From positions 310,001-374,000 of the forward strand of contig CAWDXO010000006.1 in the NCBI GenBank assembly GCA_963806335.1: DNA of 64,000 nucleotides. Direction: 5' to 3'. The notes under the pieces were generated by a model. It searched no databases and was not told the origin of the DNA. It saw only the letters and a program-made list of their open reading frames with translations. Shown here in pieces: positions 27,455 to 36,229 of the stretch (positions are counted from its first letter, which is position 1; each line of letters starts with the position of its first letter). The position numbers and the translations under genes were made by a program. Origin of the DNA: Palsa-504 sp963806335 (GTDB lineage: Bacteria; Actinomycetota; Actinomycetes; Streptosporangiales; Streptosporangiaceae).

Positions 27455-28510
27455 TCACCCGGCCCCGCCCACGGCGATCAACGCCACGCAGGCGGCCGCG
27501 AGAATCAGCCCGGCCAGCCGCAGCGCGCTCAGCCGCTCGCCCAGCACGGTCCGGGCCAGCACGATCGTCACCGCTGGGTAGAGCGAGGTGAGCACGGCGG
27601 TGACCGCCAGGAAACCCTCATGGGTGGCGAAGAAGTACAAGATGGTGCCCGCGGCCCCGCTCACCCCGGTGACCGCCGCGAGCCCGCGCGGCCGTCCCGC
27701 CGGCAGCCGGAAGTCGCCGGTGACCGCGGCCAGCCCGGCCGCGGCCGCGAGCTCGGCCGTCCCGGCCGCTACGACCGGCCACAGGCCGCTGCCCGAGCCG
27801 GCCCGGTTCAGCCCGATGAACAGCAGGGCGAACCCGGCCCCCGCGACCAGCCCGCCGGCCACCCCGGCGCCCGGACGTCTGCGTGTCGTCTCTTGCGCAG
27901 GCTGCTCCGCGTCCTCCTGCTCCTGCGCGTCCTCCTGCTCCTGCGCGTCCTCCTGCTCCTGCGCGTCCTCCTGCTCCTGCGCGTCCTCCTGCTCCGCGTC
28001 CTCCTGCTCCGCGTCCTCCTGCTCCGCGTCCTCCTGCTCCGCGTCCTCCTGCTCCGCGTCCTCCTGCTCCTGCGCGCCCTGCTGGCCCGGCCCGCTGGCC
28101 GTCGCGCTCGCCGACACGGCGACGATGGCCGGCAGGGCCAGGACGATTCCGGCCAGCGCCAGGCCCGTCGGCCGCTCGCCGTACAGCAGCCCGGCGAGCA
28201 CCGAGAATCCCGCGGCCCCGACCGCGCTCAGCGGCCCGGCCACGCTGAACGCCGCCTGCTGGTACCCGAAGTACAGCGCGAGCCCGCCCACGGTCCCGCC
28301 GAGGCCGGCCACGGCGCCCCAGGCCAGGGCGGCCGCGGACGGCGGATGACCGGCCGCGAAGGGCAGCGCCGCCAGCACGGCGACCAGGCTGACCGCCGAG
28401 GCAAGCAGGGTCACCCGGATGACCGCGGCGCCGCGGGAGGCCAGCCCGGCGGCGAAGTCGGAGCCGCCGTACCCGATCGCGGACGCCAGGGCCAGGACGA
28501 TCGCTAGCAA
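27455..28510 (-). CDS. EamA/DMT-family transporter with a coding minisatellite
   Basis: 351 residues, about ten membrane helices in two EamA halves (IVLALASAIGYGGSDFAAGL begins half one; AGGLVAGAGFALLFIGLNRA begins half two). Transports small metabolites or drugs across the inner membrane; substrate unknown. Between the halves lies a roughly 60-residue acidic repeat of EDAEQ and EDAQEQ units (see repeat at 27909), not found in ordinary members. No ATG/GTG occurs near the N-terminus; TTG 28510 is the best start and overlaps the monooxygenase stop. The longer frame to 29389 is shadow. Confidence 0.85.
   Translation of the reverse strand: MLAIVLALASAIGYGGSDFAAGLASRGAAVIRVTLLASAVSLVAVLAALPFAAGHPPSAAALAWGAVAGLGGTVGGLALYFGYQQAAFSVAGPLSAVGAAGFSVLAGLLYGERPTGLALAGIVLALPAIVAVSASATASGPGQQGAQEQEDAEQEDAEQEDAEQEDAEQEDAEQEDAQEQEDAQEQEDAQEQEDAQEQEDAEQPAQETTRRRPGAGVAGGLVAGAGFALLFIGLNRAGSGSGLWPVVAAGTAELAAAAGLAAVTGDFRLPAGRPRGLAAVTGVSGAAGTILYFFATHEGFLAVTAVLTSLYPAVTIVLARTVLGERLSALRLAGLILAAACVALIAVGGAG
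27909..28073 (-). repeat. 18/15-bp coding minisatellite
   Basis: On the plus strand: four units GCGTCCTCCTGCTCCTGC (27909, 27927, 27945, 27963), five shortened units GCGTCCTCCTGCTCC (27981 to 28055), then one more 18-mer (28056-28073). Both lengths are multiples of three, so repeat-number changes leave the transporter in frame. Confidence 0.92.
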
Positions 28511-29997
28511 GCGTGCTTCGCGGCCGCGGCCGCGGCCGTGAGCGCGGCCGCAGGCGTTACGGCGTAGGCGGAGCGGCGGGCCCGGCGGGTGCGCGCCCAG
28601 TACTCGAAGGAGAAACCCGGCCACAGGGTCCGGTTGACGCCATCGGCGTCGAGATACCAGCTGGTGCATCCGCCTTCGCTCCACACGGCCCGCCCCAGCC
28701 GCCGCTGCAGGGCGTCGTGGTAGTGCCGCAGGGCGGGCTCGCTGACCTCGATCGCATCGGCCTTGTCCCGGGCCAGCCTGCGCAGGCAGCTCATGACGTG
28801 CTGGATCTGGCTCTCCAGCATGAACACGACCGAGGTATGCCCGAGCAGGGTGTTCGGGCCGAGCAGCATGAAGAAGTTCGGGAAGCCGGGGACGGTGATG
28901 CCGTGGTAGGCCTCCATCGTCTGCGGCGTGAGCTTGCGGCTGTCGCGGCCGGTCACGTTGAGCCTGGTGACGGACTCGACGACGTTGAAGCCGGTGGCGT
29001 AGACGAGCACGTCGGTCTGGTGCGCGGTGCCGTCCGCGGTGACGACGGAGTTTTGCGTTATCCCGGTGATCTTCTCGATGATCAGCTCGACATCCGGGCG
29101 CTGCAGCGCCGGATAGTAATCCGAGGACAGCAGGATCCGCTTGCACCCGATGGTGTAGTCCGGGGTGACCTTGGCCCGCAGCGCGGGGTCGGCGATCTGC
29201 TTCTTGATGTGCCGCCTGGCCATCTGCTCCAGCGGCGCCATCAGCTTCGGATGTACCGCGAACCCGAAGGCCCTCGCCTCCAGCGCCAGGTAAATCGTCT
29301 CGCGCGACGCGCGGGCGGTCAGCGGAACCGTCTCGAACGTGCGGCGCAGCCGATCCGGGATCGCGGTGTCCATCCGCGGCAGGACCCACGGCGGGGTGCG
29401 CTGGAATACCTGCAGGCGCCGTGCCTGCCGGGCGACCTCGGGGATGATCTGGATGGCGGACGCGCCAGTGCCGATCACCGCGACCCGCTGGCCCGCTAGG
29501 TCACAGGATTGATCCCAGCGCGCCGAGTGAAAACAAGGCCCGCCGAACCTGGCCGCGCCCGCGATGTCCGGGCCGGACGGAAGGTGCGCAAAGCCGGCCG
29601 CGGACACCACGGCCCGCGCTACGTAAAGCTCCGGCTGGCCGCCCCCGGCCGTGATATTCCAACGCCGGGCGCTGGCGTCCCAGTCCATCTGCTCGACCGT
29701 GCGCCCGTACCGGATGTGCTCGTCCACGCCGTACTTGCGCGCGCATGTCCGCAGGTACTCCCAGATCTCCTGCTGCGGCGCGAACAGCCGGCTCCAGGAC
29801 GGGTTCAGCTCGAAGGAATAGGAGTACAACGGCGACGGCACGTCGCACGCGCACCCCGGGTACCGGTTGTCGTACCAGGTCCCGCCCAGGTCGTCGCTCT
29901 TCTCCAGGATCACGAAGTCGTGATAGCCGGCCCGCTTCAGCGCGATCGCCATCCCGATGCCGCCGAACCCGGCGCCGATGATCAAGATCCCTGGCAT
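28504..29997 (-). CDS. Flavin-containing (Baeyer-Villiger-type) monooxygenase
   Basis: 497 residues, two-dinucleotide-binding-domain flavoprotein. FAD motif LIIGAGFGGIGMAIALKRAG at the N-terminus, DLGGTWYDNRYPGCACDVPS, the Baeyer-Villiger fingerprint FGGPCFHSARWD, and the NADPH motif VAVIGTGASAIQIIPEVA. ATG-box-like LVYATGFNVVESV is also intact. Inserts oxygen into ketones or oxidises heteroatoms using NADPH and O2. Its 3' end is adjacent to the EamA gene, possibly co-transcribed, but no substrate can be inferred. Start ATG 29997 sits directly before the FAD motif. Confidence 0.92.
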   Translation of the reverse strand: MPGILIIGAGFGGIGMAIALKRAGYHDFVILEKSDDLGGTWYDNRYPGCACDVPSPLYSYSFELNPSWSRLFAPQQEIWEYLRTCARKYGVDEHIRYGRTVEQMDWDASARRWNITAGGGQPELYVARAVVSAAGFAHLPSGPDIAGAARFGGPCFHSARWDQSCDLAGQRVAVIGTGASAIQIIPEVARQARRLQVFQRTPPWVLPRMDTAIPDRLRRTFETVPLTARASRETIYLALEARAFGFAVHPKLMAPLEQMARRHIKKQIADPALRAKVTPDYTIGCKRILLSSDYYPALQRPDVELIIEKITGITQNSVVTADGTAHQTDVLVYATGFNVVESVTRLNVTGRDSRKLTPQTMEAYHGITVPGFPNFFMLLGPNTLLGHTSVVFMLESQIQHVMSCLRRLARDKADAIEVSEPALRHYHDALQRRLGRAVWSEGGCTSWYLDADGVNRTLWPGFSFEYWARTRRARRSAYAVTPAAALTAAAAAAKHAC

Positions 29998-30127
29998 GTC
30001 TGGACCCTAACCCCAGGACCGCGCCCCTGGCCATGCCGCCTGATGACCGGGTGTCCGGCCGGGTCGCCGCCGTCACAGCAGGCACTCTGACGGCTATCAG
30101 CCAGGACAAGAAGACAGGTAGCGGGAA

Positions 30128-31078
30128 TCACGATTGACCGGCAGCCTCGGCAAACCCGCCAGCCTCAGCACGCCGGGCACACCCAGCCAGAGCACTCGTC
30201 ACCACCCCCGCCAATGTCCTGATCAGCTCCCCACCAGGATCGTGGTCCGGATTCACCTCGGTGATGACCAGTCCGCCGAACTTCTCCCCATCCCCGAACT
30301 CGGCCAGGCTCACCGAAACCTCAGCCAGCGTCAACCCGGCGAAATGCGGGAAGTTAGCCAGCGGGAACAGTCCCGTGTGCAGCACGTCGACGTCCAGGTG
30401 CACCAGGTAGGCCCCGACGCGCCGCTCGAGGTAGGCGCGCGCCGCCGACGCCTGCCCGGCGGGATCGGCGCGCACCGCCGGCGCGGGAGCCGCGTAGAGG
30501 TGGCGGCTGACCAACTCGGTCCACTGCCTGGTGTCAAGTTCGGCCGGGTCGAAACCGAACAGTGCCACCTGGTCGGGTCGCAGCAGCGGGAACCGGGAGC
30601 CGAGGCCGGCCAGCTGCGGCGAGCCGCCGCCGAGCATGTGGGTCATGCCCATCGTGTCAGCGACCGCCGAGTCGCTGTGTTCCGGGGTGCTGAGGTCAGC
30701 GTCGCCGTCGAAGTACACCAGCCCGGTCTCACTCGAGCCGCAGCCTGCCAGCACCCCGAGCGTGATCGTGCAGTCGCCGCCCAGGACCAGCGGCAGCCGC
30801 CCGTCGCCCCGGATCGCCGCCACCGCGCCCGCGACCTGATGAGCCACGGCCGCGACCCGCTCGACGTCCCGCAGCCCGTCGACCGGTTCGGCCGGGCGGA
30901 ACGGCGCTCCGGGCAGATCGCCGCGGTCCTCGACGTCCAGTCCGGTCTCGCGCAAGCGGTCGGCCAGCCCGGCGGCGCGCCACGCGGCCGGGGCTTTTTC
31001 CTGCCCGGGGTTATGCGAGCCCGCCGTGGTCGGGACCCCGAGAATGCTCACCCGCCGGCCCGGCGCCGCCATCGTCAC
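30128..31078 (-). CDS. Arginase/agmatinase-family protein with altered metal site
   Basis: 316 residues with the ureohydrolase fold. The three metal-binding loops align but are degenerate: GGDC (100-103) instead of GGDH, DGDAD (124-128) instead of D-x-H-x-D, and LDVDVL (D229, D231) intact. Both histidine ligands are thus replaced, one by Cys and one by Asp, so normal Mn-dependent arginase or agmatinase activity is doubtful; another hydrolase activity is possible. Start ATG 31078 overlaps the stop of the upstream PPOX gene by 4 bases, so the two form an operon. Confidence 0.85.
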   Translation of the reverse strand: MTMAAPGRRVSILGVPTTAGSHNPGQEKAPAAWRAAGLADRLRETGLDVEDRGDLPGAPFRPAEPVDGLRDVERVAAVAHQVAGAVAAIRGDGRLPLVLGGDCTITLGVLAGCGSSETGLVYFDGDADLSTPEHSDSAVADTMGMTHMLGGGSPQLAGLGSRFPLLRPDQVALFGFDPAELDTRQWTELVSRHLYAAPAPAVRADPAGQASAARAYLERRVGAYLVHLDVDVLHTGLFPLANFPHFAGLTLAEVSVSLAEFGDGEKFGGLVITEVNPDHDPGGELIRTLAGVVTSALAGCARRAEAGGFAEAAGQS

Positions 31079-31716
31079 TGTCCTTCCGGGGAACAGTACA
31101 GCCGCTTGGCGTAGTTCGCCGGGGCGTAGTAGGCCTCGAGCTCCGCCAGCGTCTCCGGGGTGTTCTGCACGGCCTTGGTCAGGGCGGCGACCGGCGGGAG
31201 CGCGTCCGGCTGCCAGGTCTCCGGCTGCCAGAGCCCGGACCGCATGAAGGCCTTGGCGCAGTGGAAGAAGATCTGGTCGATCTCGAGGAGTATGGCCAGG
31301 ATCGGGCGGTGGCCGCGGACCACCATCTGCTCGAAGAAGGGCGCGTCGCGCAGCAGCCGCGCGCGCCCGTTGATCCGCAGGGTCTCGTTGCGGCCCGGGA
31401 TCATCGAGACGACCCCGACGTGCGGGTTGGCCAGGATGTTGCCGTACCCGTCGGCGCGCCGGTTACCCGGCCGTTCGGGAATGACGACCGTGGTGTCGTC
31501 TAGGACGTAGACCAGGTGGCCGGCCGGATCGCCCTTGGGGGAGGCGTCGCAGTTGCCGTCCGCGTCGCAGGTGGCGAGGACGCAGAAGGGCGAGACGGCC
31601 AGCCACTCCCGGTCCATGGCGTGCAGCCTGGTCCGTTCCTTGGTCATGGCGCGTGCGGTGGGCACCCCGAGCAAGTCCCGCAACTCCCGCATCGAGCCGA
31701 TCTGCGCGTACGCCAT
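31075..31716 (-). CDS. PPOX-class (pyridoxamine-phosphate-oxidase-fold) protein
   Basis: 213 residues. Split-barrel flavin/F420-binding fold: REWLAVSPFCVLATCDADGN, ASPKGDPAGHLVYVLDDTTV, VIPERPGNRRADGYGNILAN and HVGVVSMIPGRNETLRINGR. The pattern fits the MSMEG_1061-like group of FMN-dependent oxidoreductases rather than true PdxH. The C-terminal segment KAFMRSGLWQPETWQPDALP is conserved in that group. Co-transcribed with the arginase-like gene downstream. Confidence 0.88.
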   Translation of the reverse strand: MAYAQIGSMRELRDLLGVPTARAMTKERTRLHAMDREWLAVSPFCVLATCDADGNCDASPKGDPAGHLVYVLDDTTVVIPERPGNRRADGYGNILANPHVGVVSMIPGRNETLRINGRARLLRDAPFFEQMVVRGHRPILAILLEIDQIFFHCAKAFMRSGLWQPETWQPDALPPVAALTKAVQNTPETLAELEAYYAPANYAKRLYCSPEGQ

Positions 31717-31792
31717 GGCTTCGCCCCTGTCTGCCGCCGGACATACGCGAGTTTATGCCCCGCCGGATCCACGGCCACGGCGTTGGCGGCGG

Positions 31793-32761
31793 CTACAGCT
31801 CGGGGAAGACGGCGTCCGGGTTGTGCTCAGACAGGACGGACGGCGGTCCGATGAGGAGCGGGTCCGGCTTTCCGATGACCTCTTCGTCCTTGCGGTCGTA
31901 GTCGAACTTCAGCAGGACGTGCTTGATCGCCTCGAGCCTGGCCCGTTTCTTGTCGTTGCTCTTGACCACCGTCCACGGCGCCTCGGGCGTGTCGGTGTAG
32001 TGGAACATCGCTTCCTTGGCCTCGGTGTACCCGTCCCACTTGTCCAGTGATTCGATGTCCATCGGGCTCAGTTTCCACTGCCGGACCGGGTCGATCCGGC
32101 GGATAACGAAGCGCGTGCGCTGCTCGGCGGGCGTCACCGAGAACCAGAACTTCGTCAGGTGCAGCCCGGAGCGGACCAGCATGTACTCGAACTCCGGCGC
32201 CTCCCGCATGAACTCCCGGTATTCCTCATCCGTGCAGAAGCCCATGACCCGCTCGACGCCCGCGCGGTTGTACCACGACCGGTCGAACATGACGATCTCG
32301 CCGGCGGCGGGCAGATGCGGCACGTAGCGCTGGAGATACCACTGGGTCCGTTCCCGCTCGCTCGGCTTCACCAGCGCTACCACGCTCGCGCCGCGCGGGT
32401 TGAGGTGCTCGGTGAAGCGCTTGATCGTGCCGCCCTTGCCGGCCGCGTCGCGGCCCTCGAACACGAGGATGATGCGCTGCCCGGTGGCCTTCACCCAGTT
32501 CTGCAGCTTGACCAGCTCGATCTGCAGCGGGCGCTTTTGGTACTCGTACTCGGCCCGGGTCATCCTTTCGCCGTAGGGGTAGTCCTCGCGCCAGGTGTCG
32601 ACCGTCCGGCCGTCCGGGTAACGCAGCACGGGATCGTCGTGCTCGTCGTCGTCGTCTACCGTCAGGCCGGCCAGCAGCACCGGGTCTGACTCCCAGTCCA
32701 GCGGCAGTGCATTGAACTCGTCGGAATGCTCAGTAGTCGTCACGTCATCAGCACAGCACAT
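31793..32761 (-). CDS. ppk2: Polyphosphate kinase 2
   Basis: 322 residues. Uses polyphosphate to phosphorylate (d)NDP or NMP, or the reverse. Walker A VFEGRDAAGKGGTIKR, Walker B MFDRSWYNRAGVERVMGF and lid EQRTRFVIRRIDPVRQWKLS are complete. One-domain protein with the long acidic N-terminus (VDDDDEHDDPV) typical of actinobacterial PPK2. Start is ambiguous: ATG 32761 is chosen; GTG 32740 and TTG 32785 are in frame, none with a clear ribosome-binding site. A single-gene unit. Confidence 0.92.
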   Translation of the reverse strand: MCCADDVTTTEHSDEFNALPLDWESDPVLLAGLTVDDDDEHDDPVLRYPDGRTVDTWREDYPYGERMTRAEYEYQKRPLQIELVKLQNWVKATGQRIILVFEGRDAAGKGGTIKRFTEHLNPRGASVVALVKPSERERTQWYLQRYVPHLPAAGEIVMFDRSWYNRAGVERVMGFCTDEEYREFMREAPEFEYMLVRSGLHLTKFWFSVTPAEQRTRFVIRRIDPVRQWKLSPMDIESLDKWDGYTEAKEAMFHYTDTPEAPWTVVKSNDKKRARLEAIKHVLLKFDYDRKDEEVIGKPDPLLIGPPSVLSEHNPDAVFPEL

Positions 32762-32792
32762 CCCCGGGTCCCCGGCCAATAACAAAAATCAT

Positions 32793-33506
32793 TTATTCCG
32801 AACGAACGCCGGCACCAGCCTTAGTCACGGCGAACAGCACGTAGCCGTAGCTGAGCCCGAGGGCATCCAGGTGGTCCGCCAGCCAGGAGCCCGCCACGGC
32901 GGGGAACTCGAGTGAGAGCACGGCCGCGAAGTCGCTCCTGCCCCCGAACTCCCAGCGGCTCATCACCGCGACCCGGACCGCGCCCCGCGCCGCCCACCAG
33001 GCATCGGTGACGTCCGCCTGTCCCAGCGCGGTGTAGGCCGCCGCCCGCAGCAGCCCGGCGAACTCTCCGGCCCGCTGATCGTTGTCGACCACGACCAGCG
33101 TGCCGCCTGGCCGCAGCACGCGCATCACCTCGGCCAGGCCGGCCTCGCAGCGGGGCGGCCAGAAGTAAGCGAACCTGGCGTGCACCACGTCGGCGCTCGC
33201 GTCGGGCAGCGGAATCTGCTCGGCCGACCCGGCAAGCACCTGAGCGCCCCGGTCGCGCGCCGCGGCCAGCGCCAGCAGCGCCGGGTCCGGCTCGACGCCG
33301 ATGACCGTACCGGCTTCCGCGGCGTAGCCCGGCAGCCAGTAGCCGCTGCCGCAGCCCAGGTCGACCAGGGTCCGGCCAGCCCACGGGGCCAGTTCCCGCA
33401 TCGCGTCGAGGACCAGGCCGTCCGGATCGACCGCCCGGTTCTCCAGCTCGTAAAGATCCGGCCGGGCGCCCTGGTTCGGCGCCGGCCGGAAGTCGGGAAA
33501 CGTCAT
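32793..33506 (-). CDS. Class I SAM-dependent methyltransferase
   Basis: 237 residues. Motif I VDLGCGSGYWLPGYAAEAG, acidic end of strand 2 GVEPDP, motif II PDASADVVHARFAYFWPP and LRPGGTLVVVDNDQRA are clear. The substrate is not recognisable. ATG 33506 lies 6 bases after the stop of the amidohydrolase, so both are probably one transcript. A different-frame reading of this region (part of the 32821-35190 frame) is shadow. Confidence 0.88.
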   Translation of the reverse strand: MTFPDFRPAPNQGARPDLYELENRAVDPDGLVLDAMRELAPWAGRTLVDLGCGSGYWLPGYAAEAGTVIGVEPDPALLALAAARDRGAQVLAGSAEQIPLPDASADVVHARFAYFWPPRCEAGLAEVMRVLRPGGTLVVVDNDQRAGEFAGLLRAAAYTALGQADVTDAWWAARGAVRVAVMSRWEFGGRSDFAAVLSLEFPAVAGSWLADHLDALGLSYGYVLFAVTKAGAGVRSE

Positions 33507-33512
33507 CGCGAG

Positions 33513-35190
33513 CTACCGGTCGCCGTGCACGACGGTTCCGCCCGCGACCGTCATGACGACCGAGGTGCTGCCGATGTCGCGGGGCGGGATGGCGAACAGG
33601 TCCTGGTCGAGCACGGCCAGGTCGGCCCGCAGCCCGGGTACCAGGCCAGGCCTGATCCTCCTCGTGGTTGACCCAGGCGACCCCGGAGGTGAAGGCGCCG
33701 ATCGCGGCGTCTAGGGTGATCCCCTGATCGGGCAGGAACGGATCCTCGCACTCCGGTTTCCCCGGCCGGCCGAGGCGCTCGGACAGTACCCGGTTGACCG
33801 CCACGTGGATCTCCTGCAGCGGATCGGCACTCGATACCGGCCAGTCGCTGCCGAACGCGATCCGCGTCCCGCCGCGGACCAGCGCGCCTATCTGGTACTG
33901 CCAGGCCGCGCGCTCCGGCCCGACGAACGGGATGGTCAGCTCCTGCATCTGCGTCTCCGCGCACGCCCAGAGCGGCTGGAAGTTCGCCACCGCGTCCAGC
34001 GCCCGGAACCGGGTCAGGTCCCGGGGGGTAATGAACTGCAGGTGCGCCAGGTGGTGGCGGGCCGCCTGGCGCTGGGCGGCCGGGAGCGCCTCGAGCGCGT
34101 CCAGGGCGGTGCTGACCGCGCGGTCGCCGATGGCGTGGAAATGGAGCTGGAAGCCCGCCGCGGCCAGCCGCCCCGTCGCCTCCCGCAGCGTCTCCGGGTC
34201 GATGAACAGGCGGCCCTGGTGATCGCCGGGATGACCGTCCCGGTCCAGGTAGGGGGCGGACATGGCGGCGGTGAACGTCTCGCACACGCCGTCGAGCATG
34301 AGCTTGACCGTGGTCGCCCGGAACTGGCCGTCGCCGGCCTGCTCGCGGCGTGCCAGCAGGTCGTCGATCTGGCTCAGGCCGCGGCGGCGGTCCCACCACA
34401 GCGCGCCGACGACGTGACTGCTGAGCATGCCGTAGTCGGCGGCCATCAGGTAGGTGTCGAACGAGTCCGGCATGCCGAGTTCGCCGGCCGCGCCGACGCA
34501 CGCGTCCTGGAACCTGGTGATGCCCAGCGAATGCAGGTGCGTCTGGCCGGCCAGCAGGCCCGCGATGAGCTCGGCCGGACCGGGCACCGGAACGTGGTCC
34601 GCGACCAGCCGCATGGCCCCGTCGTGCAGCGCGCCGGTGGGGCGGTCGGCCTCGTCGCGTTCTATCCGGCCGTCGGCCGGATCCCGGGTTTCCGCGTCGA
34701 TGTCCGCGATCTTCAGCGCGGCGGTGTTCACCCAGGCGGTGTGGTGGTCCCGGTTCGGCAGGAAGGCGGGGCGCCCGCCGGTCACCGTGTCCAGGTCGGC
34801 CGCGGTCGGCATCCCGCCGGGAAAGGCCGACATGGTCCAGCCGCCGCCGAGCACCCAGCCGCCGCCGGGCCCGGCCGAGCAATAGTCATCGACGGCGGCC
34901 AGGCAGTCGTGCCTGGTCCGCAGGCCCACCAGGTTGCAGCGCAGGCTTTCCAGGCCGCCGCTCACCGGGTGCACGTGCGCGTCGCCGAAGGCGGGCAGGG
35001 CGAGCCGTCCGCGCAGGTCGATGACGCGCGTGCGGCGGCCGGCCAGTTCCCGGATGTCGTCATCGGTGCCGACGGCCGCGATCACGCCGTCCCGTACGGC
35101 GAGGGCCTGGACGAACCCGGACGGGTGGGCCGGCGTGCGGATCTTCCCGCCGGTGAAGACTAGATCGGCCTCCTGGCCGCCTACCGCCAT
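33513..35190 (-). pseudogene. YtcJ-type amidohydrolase, frameshifted near its C-terminus
   Basis: Metal-dependent amidohydrolase of the imidazolonepropionase-like/YtcJ group (N-terminus ADLVFTGGKIRTPAHPSGFV; metal ligands in FGDAHVHPVSGG, HFHAIGDRAVS and FGSDWPVSSADP). About 510 residues are in frame from ATG 35190. After GVAWVNHEED the frame goes wrong. The expected tail LVPGLRADLAVLDQDLFAIP, then VVMTVAGGTVVHGD, is encoded one frame over and ends at 33513. One extra base near 33654 explains it; without it the protein would be about 559 residues, normal for the family. It could be a real mutation or a sequence error. Confidence 0.8.
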
Positions 35191-35297
35191 AACGTCACGC
35201 CCCTTGCCGGGAAGTAGCTTGCCGGAAATTGGATTGCCCTGGCCGATCAGCCCACGCTACCGTCGCGGCATGAGCTGCTCCATGGTGATGGTCCGCC

Positions 35298-35831
35298 GTG
35301 TCCGCGGCCGGGCCGCCGGCCCGGCCCTGGGGGTGGCACCGGCTCGCTGACGACTGGGCCGCGCGGATCGTCGCGGACGCGGCCGTCCGGCCGGGGGAGC
35401 TGGTGCTCGACGTCGGCGCCGGCGAGGGCGCCCTCACCGGGTACCTGGTCCGGGCCGGCGCGCGGGTCATCGCCGTCGAGCTGCACCCGGTCCGGGCCGA
35501 GCGGCTGCGCGGCCGGTTCCCCGGCATCACCGTGATCCACGCCGACGCGGCGAGCCTGCGGCTGCCGCACCGCCCGTTCCGGGTCGTGGCCAGTCCGCCG
35601 TACGGGATCACGGCCCGCCTGCTCGGCCTGCTGCTGGCGCCGGGGTCCCGGCTGGTGGCCGCGGATCTGGTATTGCAGCGGGCGGTGGTGCGCAAGTACG
35701 CCGCCGGAGGTGCCGCGCACCCACGGTGGGCCCGCACCTTCAGCCTGACCGCCGGGGTGTCCCTGCCGCGGCGCGCGTTCCGCCCCCCGCCCCGCGTCAA
35801 CTCCGCCGTGCTCGTCATCCGCCGCCGCTAG
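35298..35831 (+). CDS. Erm/KsgA-like rRNA adenine methyltransferase family protein
   Basis: 177 residues. SAM site LVLDVGAGEGALTGYLVRAG, acidic AVELHP and HADAASLRLP are as in Erm and KsgA enzymes; the catalytic tetrapeptide is SPPY (99-102) where NIPY/NLPY is usual. The N-terminal GQNFL-type segment is absent, and the basic C-terminus (RRAFRPPPRVNSAVLVIRRR) is retained. Methylation of 23S rRNA with macrolide resistance is a family property but unproven here. An upstream in-frame stop at 35286 leaves GTG 35298 as first start. Confidence 0.75.
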   Translation: MSAAGPPARPWGWHRLADDWAARIVADAAVRPGELVLDVGAGEGALTGYLVRAGARVIAVELHPVRAERLRGRFPGITVIHADAASLRLPHRPFRVVASPPYGITARLLGLLLAPGSRLVAADLVLQRAVVRKYAAGGAAHPRWARTFSLTAGVSLPRRAFRPPPRVNSAVLVIRRR

Positions 35832-36179
35832 TGTCCGTTCTGTGGATCTTGGCGGGTCGGTCCGCCCTGGGCCTGGGCGGCCGCTGATCCCGGGCGTACC
35901 GCCGGGCTGGTGGCCCCTGCGATGCCAGCGGCTGATGGGGCGGCCGGGGTCCCGGTGACCCGTTCGCGGTCCCCGGCACCGTCCCGGCTCCAGCCTCGAA
36001 AAAGATCGCGGAAGATCCGGCTTACGTGGAAGATCCGGTACCCCCGGTAAGCGTTCCAAAGTAACGTGCGTTAGCGGTGTGTCGTCGTGCCCGCTGTGAT
36101 ATAGGCAGCAGCGATCCGCCATCGCCCGTTTTGTCGTATTCGCGTGGCTGATCCCGTGTCCTGGCGTGTGACTTGTGAC

Positions 36180-36229
36180 ATGAAACCGGGGTTTCACCAC
36201 GTAGGAGTGTGCTGAAACCCCGGTTTCAT
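36180..36229. repeat. Dispersed hairpin repeat, copy B2
   Basis: 50 bases beginning ATGAAACC and ending GGTTTCAT. TGACATGAAACCGGGGTTTC at 36176-36195 pairs with 36214-36233 (the full stem is 21 bp, 36176-36196 with 36213-36233). Relative to B1 the stem positions 9-10 (CT to GG) and their partners (AG to CC), and position 15 with its partner, change together. The apical CACGTAGGAGTGTGC (36198-36212) matches copy A2 at 14 of 15 positions. Confidence 0.78.

Noticed and set aside
27909..28073. CRISPR array or assembly junk
   Set aside because: Units of 15 and 18 bases without spacers, kept in frame inside a coding transporter.
32821..33506. C-terminal part of the 789-aa minus frame after the amidohydrolase
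   Set aside because: This part overlaps the methyltransferase gene in another frame and is Arg/Gly-rich shadow; the real amidohydrolase tail is one frame over and stops at 33513.
33551..34882. 443-aa minus frame within the amidohydrolase
   Set aside because: Arg/Pro/Gly-rich composition in a frame shifted from the conserved amidohydrolase; shadow of the real gene.
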